From contig CAZDSS010000151.1 of assembly GCA_964508185.1 (NCBI GenBank), forward strand, positions 1 to 5,292: a stretch of 5,292 nucleotides of DNA. Reading direction: 5' to 3'. Position 1 is the stretch's first letter. The number at the start of each line of letters is the position of its first letter. Positions 1-5,292 of this stretch are shown piece by piece. This DNA is from CAZDSS01 sp964508185 (GTDB taxonomy: Bacteria > Pseudomonadota > Alphaproteobacteria > Sphingomonadales > Govanellaceae). The notes beneath the pieces are model-generated. The model saw only the letters and a program-made list of their open reading frames with translations. It searched no databases and was not told the origin of the DNA. The translations under genes and the position numbers were made by a program.

Positions 1-1257
1 CTTGCCCACCTCGATGGTGCCGAGGCGATCGTCCATGCGCAGGATCTCGGCGCTTGTTCTGGTCGCCGCCACCAGCGCCTCCCGGGTGGTGAAGCCCGCT
101 TCCGTCAGGCTCTTCAGCTCGTCGATATAAGCGTTGGGCATGTAGTTGATCCAGTCGAGTATGAGATCCGTCCCCACGCCGATCTTGATGCCGAGCTTCT
201 TCATCTTCCGCAGCATGTGGAGAATGCTGTCCTCGGTCAGGGTGAAGCGGCGGGAGGTGGAGCCGAAATATCCCCCGCCGAGACGGCTAATGTATTTGTA
301 GGGAACGAGCGTCGGCACGGCGGCGATGCCGTTCTTCGCCATGAGCTCGAGCGCCTTGTCGGTCCGCGGCAGGGGATGCTCGATCACGTCGACCCCCGCC
401 CTGATCGCCATGTCGATATACTGGGTCTCGGCATCCACCGTCACGGGAAGGCCGAGGGCGTGGGCCTCCGCCACCGCCGCATCGATTTCCTCCTGGGAAT
501 AGTGGCTTGCGAGCTTGATGACGTCGGCGCCGCGCTTGAACTGCAGGCGCACGGCGTCGCGCCATTCATCGGGGCCGGACGCCTCGACGACCGGCGCTTG
601 GGGCCAGTCCGGCGCTGTCTTCAGCATGAAATGCTCGGTGCCGTGCCCGCCCCGCCCGACGATCAGCTGCCCCGCCGGAAAGACGCGCGGGCCCGGAATG
701 CGCCCTTCCGCCTGCCAGCGCTTGAGGGCGAAGGGCACCTCGCCGTCGGACGCCACGTCGCGCACGCTGGTGATGCCGGATTCGACGAAGACCTTCATGC
801 GGTACTGGCCGCGCAGGGTGGCGTCCGCCACGTTCTGGGCCGACAGGGCGTCGGGACGGCCGAACGCCTCCACATAGGTGAGATGGGTGTGAAGGTCGAT
901 GAGGCCGGGCATCACCGTCTTGCCCGAAACGTCATAGACCCTGGCGTCCTTCGGGAAGTTGCGGTCCTCGGGATCAAGGATCGCGGTGATGGTCTTGCCC
1001 ACGACGACCACCGTCGCCTTGCGCGGCGCGGCCCCCGTGCCGTCGAAGAGCCGCCCGCCCACCAGGACGAAGGAACCCTCGGGCGCGTTGTAGTCGGGCG
1101 GCATGGGGACGCGCTGCACGTCGTCCGTCGTTGTCGCCCCCTTCTCGTAGAACGGGCTGCGGTCGAATATCTTGTCCGCCGCCGCGGGGGCCGCAAGCGC
1201 CCCCGCCGTCAGCAGGCCCGCGGCGGCGAGCGCGGCTTTCACGAAAAGCTTCCTCAT
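1..1257 (-). CDS. Exported metal-dependent amidohydrolase (prolidase/imidazolonepropionase-like), C-terminus cut by window edge
   Basis: My translation from the ATG at 1257-1255 gives 419 codons with no stop before base 1, so the C-terminus (in this family usually a few dozen more residues ending the small beta-sandwich domain) is missing. The start fits a GGAG Shine-Dalgarno 8 bases upstream and a signal peptide: MRKLF, a hydrophobic Ala/Leu stretch, then a likely cut after Ala27 (PAAA/D). The enzyme is therefore probably periplasmic. Residues about 60-118 form the first part of the beta-sandwich (VGGRLFDGTG, then GKTVMPGLID). The TIM barrel follows with H123-T-H125, GITSVRDVA (161-169), a GGHG motif at 203-206, candidate carbamylated Lys248 (GADVIKLAS), His294 (VIEHP) and Asp364 (GVGTD). 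The strand-5 metal His is absent: the matching position reads VTVDAET with Asp275. Family members hydrolyse amide bonds of dipeptides, cyclic amides or similar compounds. It overlaps the S9 peptidase gene by 4 bases, so the two are likely made together. Family assignment is firm; the substrate is unknown. Confidence 0.93.
   Translation of the reverse strand, partial: MRKLFVKAALAAAGLLTAGALAAPAAADKIFDRSPFYEKGATTTDDVQRVPMPPDYNAPEGSFVLVGGRLFDGTGAAPRKATVVVVGKTITAILDPEDRNFPKDARVYDVSGKTVMPGLIDLHTHLTYVEAFGRPDALSAQNVADATLRGQYRMKVFVESGITSVRDVASDGEVPFALKRWQAEGRIPGPRVFPAGQLIVGRGGHGTEHFMLKTAPDWPQAPVVEASGPDEWRDAVRLQFKRGADVIKLASHYSQEEIDAAVAEAHALGLPVTVDAETQYIDMAIRAGVDVIEHPLPRTDKALELMAKNGIAAVPTLVPYKYISRLGGGYFGSTSRRFTLTEDSILHMLRKMKKLGIKIGVGTDLILDWINYMPNAYIDELKSLTEAGFTTREALVAATRTSAEILRMDDRLGTIEVGK
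1254..1257 (-). other. ATGA stop/start overlap between peptidase and amidohydrolase genes
   Basis: On the minus strand these four bases read ATGA: ATG (1257-1255) starts the amidohydrolase and TGA (1256-1254) ends the S9 peptidase. This is the classical arrangement for translational coupling within an operon and suggests matched production of two enzymes that share a compartment. The overlap is seen directly; the coupling is inferred. Confidence 0.9.
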
Positions 1258-3710
1258 GACGCTTTCTCCGTCTTCGGCTCGATCCCCTGCTCCATCCCCG
1301 GCTCCGGCGGCGTTCCCCCCGGCATGCCGAAGGCGAAGCCCTCAGGCGGCGTCGCCCCCTGAAGGTGGGTGACGAAATAGTTCCACAGCTTCTTCACGAA
1401 ATAGGGGTGGCCCGATATGCCGTGATTGACGTTGGGCATGATGAGCATGTCGAAATCCTTGTCATGCCTTATGAGCTCGTCGACGACCCGCATGGTGTTG
1501 GCGGGGTGGACATTGTCGTCCATGTCGCCATGGGCGATCAGAAGCTTGCCACGGAAGTTCCGGACGTTGAGATAGGACCGGGCGGAAGCATAATCGTCCG
1601 CATCCCACGGGCCATGATAGGTCTCGCCCCAGAGGGAGATATATGTCCGCTGGTCGTGATTGCCGGCGGAGGACACCCCCACCTTGAAGAAGTCGGGGTA
1701 ATCGAACATGGCGCGCGCAGTGGCGAAGCCGCCGCCCGATGTGCCGTAGATCCCGACTTTGTCGAGATCCATGTAGGGCCGGGTGCGGGCAGCGTCCCGG
1801 ATCGCCGCCACATGATCCTCGAGATTCCCGGCGGCCCCCATGTTGCGGTAGGACACCGCGCGGAAGTCGCGCGAGCGCAAGGGCGTTCCCCGCCCGTCCA
1901 CGGTCACCACGATGAAGCCGAGCTCGGCCAGCGCCTGGGCGCCGAACATGTCGTCCATGAAACGCTTGGGAACGCGGAGGATCTGGGGCCCTGGATAGAT
2001 GGAATCGACCACCGGGTAACGCCTGGCAGGGTCGAAATTGGCGGGCTTGTAGATGAGGCCGTGGATTTCGGTCTTGCCATCGGCGGCCAGCGCCCGGAAC
2101 GGCTCCGGCGGGATGTAGCTGCCGGCGATTTCCTTCGCAAGGCTCGCCCGCTCGAGCTCCATCACCAGCTTGCCGTCGGCATCGCGGACCACATGGACGG
2201 TCGGCTGATCGGGCCGCGAATAGCTGTCCACGAAATGGGCGCCGCTCGGCGAGAAGCCGGCCCGCTGCGCACGCATGGCGGGGTCGGGGCCGTCGGCGGT
2301 CGGGATCGTCGGCGGCAGGACCGGACGGATTTCATGGTCGGCGTCTTCGGGGGTAAGGCGCGTCAGGCCCGTGCCGTCCAGATTGACGCGGTAGAGGACC
2401 CGGAAATAGGGGTCCATCCCCTTCTCCCGGCCGACGGCGGTGAAATAGAGCCGTCCCGCCGCCTCGTCCACGCGGATGAGCTCGCGCACCATCCAGTCGC
2501 CCTTCGTGATGGCGTTCTTGAGCTTCCCCGTTCTGCCGTCATGGAGATAGAGGTGATAGTAGCCGCTCCGCTCCGACGCCCAGATGAAGTCGCCGCTGGA
2601 CAGGAGCCGCGGGACCGGCAGGTCCATCAGCACGTTGGAGGGCAGGAAATAAATGTCGCTCCGCTCCGAAATGAGGACGCGGGTCGCCCCGGTCTCGCCG
2701 TCGATCTCGACGAGCGAAAGTTCGCGGTGGGAGTCGCCGCTCCGCAGGAAATAGGCCTTGGCGCCGCCCGGCGCCCAGTGCAGGCGCTGCAGCGCCACCG
2801 GGCCCATATAGGGTGCCGCGACCGGCGGATGATCGACGGGCGTCGCTTTTCCCGTTGCAAGATCGAAGATGAGGAGCGTGGCGGTCGGCTCCCGGTCCCC
2901 GGCGAAGGGATAACGGTAGGTGAATAGCTTCGGCCGGAACGACCCGTCTTCCGGCACATGCTGCAGGAGATGCAGCGGCTTTACCTCCGACTGGTCGAGC
3001 CGGTAGGTGAGGAACTTGCGCCCGTCGGGCGAGAACAGGCCCTGGGTGTGGCTCGGCGCGCCCATGCGCTGTTCGGAGACGAAGCTCGTGCTCGATTCCG
3101 ACGCGACCCCATAGGGCCGGTCGGCGTCGCCGTCGGTGGTGAGCGCCCGCTCCTTCCCGGTGGCCACGTCCATGTGCCACAGATTGTGATCGCGGACGAA
3201 AACGATGCCGCGGCCGTCGGGTGAAAGGAGAGCGCCCGGGGGAGCGTCGGTCCGCGCTTCCCCCTTGCAGCGGAGCGTGCCGAGGTCGCAGGTCCAGTTC
3301 CGCCCTTCGGCCACCACCACCGGCACGGCGGCGGATCCGGTGAATATGAGCTGTTCCACGGGAAGCCGCTTGGGGTCCAGCGTCTTGTCCAGAGCCTGGC
3401 CCAGGGCCTTCGCCATTTTCTCGTGATCAAAGGCCGGGGCCTTCACGCCGCGCGCGGCGTCGGCGATCACGAATTCGTGGCCGCCTTCGGTCGCGCGCTT
3501 GTACCACAGCCGCTCGGACCCCGCGATCCAGCCATGCTGGATCTCCCTGTTGAGGACGAGACTTTCGAGATTCCAGGGCAGGAATCGCTCCGCCCGCCGG
3601 TAATCCTCGATGGTCGCCGCCGGTCTCGTGTCCGCCGCCGCAGGGAGGGCCATGGCGGCCGTCGTCATGGCGAGCGCCGCCGCCACTGCACGCATGCTGA
3701 ACTTTTCCAT
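1254..3710 (-). CDS. Exported S9-family serine peptidase (DPP IV-like, prolyl oligopeptidase superfamily)
   Basis: An 818-residue protein. The frame is open upstream to an ATG at 3887, but that stretch overlaps the receptor gene and is not signal-like. The ATG at 3710-3708 has GAGGTG 9 bases upstream and begins a signal peptide (MEKFSMRAV, Ala/Met-rich core, likely cut at PAAA26/D27), so I chose it. A second ATG five codons later is possible. After the helical DYRRAERFLPW segment (36-46) comes a beta-propeller of the DPPIV_N type up to about residue 540, with blade motifs such as FSPDG (226-230) and YRLDQSEV. The C-terminal alpha/beta hydrolase holds Tyr572 (IYPGP, oxyanion side), nucleophile Ser658 in GTSGGG, Asp731 in HGDMDDNVH and His763 in VNHG. 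The spacing of 73 and 32 residues is close to human DPP4 (Ser630, Asp708, His740). The family cleaves short peptides, often after Pro or Ala. The Glu-Glu anchor of true DPP IV is not evident (E213-Q214-R215 lies there), so dipeptidyl specificity is uncertain. A Pro/Gly-rich tail follows residue 785. Predicted location is the periplasm. Confidence 0.95.
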   Translation of the reverse strand: MEKFSMRAVAAALAMTTAAMALPAAADTRPAATIEDYRRAERFLPWNLESLVLNREIQHGWIAGSERLWYKRATEGGHEFVIADAARGVKAPAFDHEKMAKALGQALDKTLDPKRLPVEQLIFTGSAAVPVVVAEGRNWTCDLGTLRCKGEARTDAPPGALLSPDGRGIVFVRDHNLWHMDVATGKERALTTDGDADRPYGVASESSTSFVSEQRMGAPSHTQGLFSPDGRKFLTYRLDQSEVKPLHLLQHVPEDGSFRPKLFTYRYPFAGDREPTATLLIFDLATGKATPVDHPPVAAPYMGPVALQRLHWAPGGAKAYFLRSGDSHRELSLVEIDGETGATRVLISERSDIYFLPSNVLMDLPVPRLLSSGDFIWASERSGYYHLYLHDGRTGKLKNAITKGDWMVRELIRVDEAAGRLYFTAVGREKGMDPYFRVLYRVNLDGTGLTRLTPEDADHEIRPVLPPTIPTADGPDPAMRAQRAGFSPSGAHFVDSYSRPDQPTVHVVRDADGKLVMELERASLAKEIAGSYIPPEPFRALAADGKTEIHGLIYKPANFDPARRYPVVDSIYPGPQILRVPKRFMDDMFGAQALAELGFIVVTVDGRGTPLRSRDFRAVSYRNMGAAGNLEDHVAAIRDAARTRPYMDLDKVGIYGTSGGGFATARAMFDYPDFFKVGVSSAGNHDQRTYISLWGETYHGPWDADDYASARSYLNVRNFRGKLLIAHGDMDDNVHPANTMRVVDELIRHDKDFDMLIMPNVNHGISGHPYFVKKLWNYFVTHLQGATPPEGFAFGMPGGTPPEPGMEQGIEPKTEKAS
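1266..1269 (-). promoter_or_regulatory. Ribosome binding site of the amidohydrolase gene
   Basis: GGAG on the minus strand, 8 bases before the ATG at 1257-1255, inside the last codons of the S9 peptidase gene. With the signal peptide that begins at this ATG, it fixes the amidohydrolase start. Confidence 0.75.
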
Positions 3711-3719
3711 GTACTTCAC

Positions 3720-3725
3720 CACCTC
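3720..3725 (-). promoter_or_regulatory. Ribosome binding site of the S9 peptidase gene
   Basis: GAGGTG on the minus strand, 9 bases before the ATG at 3710-3708. It overlaps the TGA stop of the receptor gene (3726-3724). It supports the short 818-residue start over the upstream in-frame ATG at 3887 and suggests that ribosomes finishing the receptor can re-initiate on the peptidase. Confidence 0.75.
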
Positions 3726-5292
3726 AGTAACGGAAGCTGAAGCGCGCCCCGACGGTGAGCGGGCGCAGGGTGACGATGGGATTGGCGCTCTGGCCGCCGT
3801 CATTGAGGATCCAGGCGTCGTTGTTGGTGAGGTTCTCGCCGTAGATCGCAAACTCCCATCGCTCGGCGACGAGACCGATGGCGGCATTGATGTTCTCGTA
3901 TGATTCGTTCATGGTGAAGAACGGGTTGGGATTGCCCGTGCCCGCCTGCCGCGAGAAGGTGTTGGGCGACGAATCCACATATTGCCCGTCGACGCGGACA
4001 TAGGCCTGCTTGTCCGTGAAGGCCTGCCAGCTGTACTGGATGTTGGCCGCGAACTTGACGTCGACCGCCCCCGGCAGGGTATCGCCCTTGACCGCGCCCG
4101 AGCGCAGGCTGTCCGCGAGATCAATGGACTTGATCTCGGAATCCTGCAGGGTCACCGACCCGCCGATATCGAGCCCCTCGACCGGCCGCGCATCGACCGA
4201 GAGCTCGATACCCTTGGAGGTCGCCTTGCCGGCGTTCGCCACGAAGTTGCGGCGGTCCGACAGGCGTGACGCGTCGATCTGGATGTTCTTCCAGTCGATC
4301 CAGAAGAGCGCGAGATTGGCGACGAGCCTCCCGTCGAACCAGCTGGTCTTGGCCCCGATTTCGTAGTTGAAGGTCTCGTCGGGCTCGTAGCTTTCGGGAA
4401 TGATGACGTCGCTGGGGTCGATGGGACTCGGGCCGCGGTTGGGGTTCACTTGACCGATGCGGTAGCCCTTGCTGACGCCGCCATAGAGCATCGCGTCCTC
4501 TGACGGCTCGTAGGACAGGGCGGTGCGCCAGGTCCAGTCGCTGTCCTTGCCCTTGTTGAGAAGCGACGAGCGGTCGATCTCGAAGGTGCTGAAATTGAGG
4601 ACGCGACGATCCGGCTCCTCATAGCTCACCTTGGTGCGGAACACGCGCAGGCCCGCCGAGATCCGCCAGTTGTCGAGGAAGCGGTAGCCGAAGTCGCCGT
4701 AGCCCGCGAGTTCCTGCGACTTGGTGGTGATGCGGGAGACGAAATAGTCGTCCGTCGGAATCGTGCCGCCCGACCAGTCGCGAAGCCCCGGCACCTGCAG
4801 CAGGAAATCCACATTGGTCTCGCGGTCCACGAAGAAGGCGCCGAACAGCCAGTCGAAGCGGGAGTCCGTGTTGGAGACGATGCGGAATTCCTGGGTATAG
4901 AACTTCGACGCCCATGGATCGCTGAGGCTCAGAAGCGGGAGGCCCACGCCGAAGGCGTCGCCGGCGTCGCCGAGGGACGCGCTGACCGACCGCTGATAGG
5001 TGCTGATCGAAGTAAGATCGGCGAAGCCGTCCACCCCGTAATCCACCGTCAGGCTGTAGTTGGTGAGGTTCGAAGGTCGGGGCAGCGGAATGGCCGACGA
5101 GCTCTTGAACTTGCCGATCGCGGGATTCCAGCCGTCGCCGTCCTCGGGATCGCTTTCCTGATGGATGATTTCGAGCCGGACGGTGAGGTCGCTGTTCGGC
5201 GTCCATTGCGCGGCAAGGCGGCCGCCCCAGTCGACCGTATCGTTCCGGGTGCCGAGATTGACGTTCTCGACCCAGCCCTCCTCGTCGCGATA
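3724..5292 (-). CDS. TonB-dependent outer-membrane receptor, C-terminal barrel part (N-terminus outside window)
   Basis: The minus frame is open from the window edge (first codon at 5292-5290, reading YRDEEGWVENV) to the TGA at 3726-3724, giving 522 residues. GTG or ATG codons within it are not the true start, because the barrel pattern runs on past 5046 to the edge. The signal peptide, any TonB box, the plug domain and the first barrel strands lie outside. What is visible is typical of the receptor barrel: alternating amphipathic strands with aromatic girdles, GGVSKGYRIGQVNPN (about 270-285), FNYEIGAK followed by a Trp-Phe-Asp-Gly-Arg-Leu turn (about 305-320), FWIDWKNIQI, NAGKATSKGIELSVDARP (about 350-370), the near-terminal YGENLTNND, and a last strand ending in Tyr. 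Such receptors import iron complexes, vitamins, sugars or peptides using TonB energy. The substrate cannot be read from the barrel. The adjacent exported peptidase and amidohydrolase favour a peptide-like ligand, but that is inference. Confidence 0.95.
   Translation of the reverse strand, partial: YRDEEGWVENVNLGTRNDTVDWGGRLAAQWTPNSDLTVRLEIIHQESDPEDGDGWNPAIGKFKSSSAIPLPRPSNLTNYSLTVDYGVDGFADLTSISTYQRSVSASLGDAGDAFGVGLPLLSLSDPWASKFYTQEFRIVSNTDSRFDWLFGAFFVDRETNVDFLLQVPGLRDWSGGTIPTDDYFVSRITTKSQELAGYGDFGYRFLDNWRISAGLRVFRTKVSYEEPDRRVLNFSTFEIDRSSLLNKGKDSDWTWRTALSYEPSEDAMLYGGVSKGYRIGQVNPNRGPSPIDPSDVIIPESYEPDETFNYEIGAKTSWFDGRLVANLALFWIDWKNIQIDASRLSDRRNFVANAGKATSKGIELSVDARPVEGLDIGGSVTLQDSEIKSIDLADSLRSGAVKGDTLPGAVDVKFAANIQYSWQAFTDKQAYVRVDGQYVDSSPNTFSRQAGTGNPNPFFTMNESYENINAAIGLVAERWEFAIYGENLTNNDAWILNDGGQSANPIVTLRPLTVGARFSFRY

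Larger units (their letters stand above)
1..5292 (-). other. Probable operon: TonB-dependent receptor, S9 peptidase, amidohydrolase
   Basis: Three genes on one strand with a 13-base gap (3711-3723) and a 4-base overlap (1254-1257). No room exists between them for a promoter or terminator, so one transcript entering from beyond 5292 is likely. Both enzymes carry signal peptides and the receptor lies in the outer membrane, so all three products meet at or near the periplasm. This fits an uptake-and-processing unit for a peptide or amide compound. The operon's promoter, any regulator (for example a FecI/FecR pair or another transcription factor) and any inner-membrane transporter are outside the window, so control and onward transport cannot be judged. 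Confidence 0.75.

Noticed and set aside
217..1362. A 381-codon plus-strand open frame opposite the amidohydrolase gene
   Set aside because: It is antisense to a clear amidohydrolase, has a low-complexity Arg/Gly/His-rich product and no credible domain; a high-GC shadow.
1365..2927. A 520-codon plus-strand open frame opposite the S9 peptidase gene
   Set aside because: It lies wholly antisense to a gene with an intact catalytic triad and signal peptide. Its product is rich in Gly, Arg, His, Val and Asp with no recognisable domain, as expected for a shadow frame opposite GC-rich codons.
2539..3180. A 213-codon minus-strand frame inside the S9 peptidase gene
   Set aside because: It is an alternate frame of the peptidase gene with an Arg/Ala/Gly-rich product and no start signal; the true frame carries the propeller motifs.
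3711..3887. Upstream in-frame ATG at 3887 as the start of the S9 peptidase
   Set aside because: It would add 59 residues lacking signal or domain character, overlapping the receptor gene by about 160 bases, and would bury the signal peptide that begins at 3710.
3724..5046. A GTG at 5046 as the start of the receptor gene
   Set aside because: The same frame continues without a stop to the window edge with barrel-like sequence, and a receptor starting there would lack its signal peptide and plug; it is an internal Val codon.
1..5292. Possible frameshifts, insertion elements, CRISPR repeats, RNA genes or terminators
   Set aside because: All three genes read through without interruption, gaps between genes total 13 bases, and I saw no direct repeat array, inverted-repeat ends or stem-loop followed by a T-run.

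Overview
All three genes in this window lie on the minus strand in one tightly packed, co-directional block. In transcription order (right to left) they are the C-terminal 522 residues of a TonB-dependent outer-membrane receptor (3724-5292, start outside the window), a complete exported S9-family (DPP IV-like) serine peptidase (1254-3710), and an exported metal-dependent amidohydrolase of the prolidase/imidazolonepropionase-like group (1-1257, stop outside the window). The receptor and peptidase are 13 bases apart, and the peptidase and amidohydrolase overlap by 4 bases (ATGA). Each downstream gene has a good Shine-Dalgarno sequence inside the end of the gene before it. Non-coding space is essentially nil, and no RNA gene, mobile element, CRISPR array or terminator is visible.

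The sequence is GC-rich by eye, with strong G/C preference at third codon positions. The receptor has the barrel motifs common in the large TonB-receptor repertoires of Alphaproteobacteria. With the receptor-peptidase-amidohydrolase combination, this suggests a Gram-negative alphaproteobacterium, perhaps sphingomonad-like or caulobacter-like. The genus cannot be fixed from this window.

The likely joint role, by inference, is scavenging: the receptor imports a peptide or peptide-like compound across the outer membrane, the periplasmic S9 enzyme trims it, and the amidohydrolase acts on a small amide or dipeptide product. No substrate is proven. Two active-site departures make the pathway less routine. 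The amidohydrolase has Asp275 where a metal-binding His is expected, and the S9 enzyme seems to lack the double-Glu motif by which true DPP IV enzymes hold the substrate N-terminus. The long plus-strand open frames opposite these genes are best explained as high-GC shadows.
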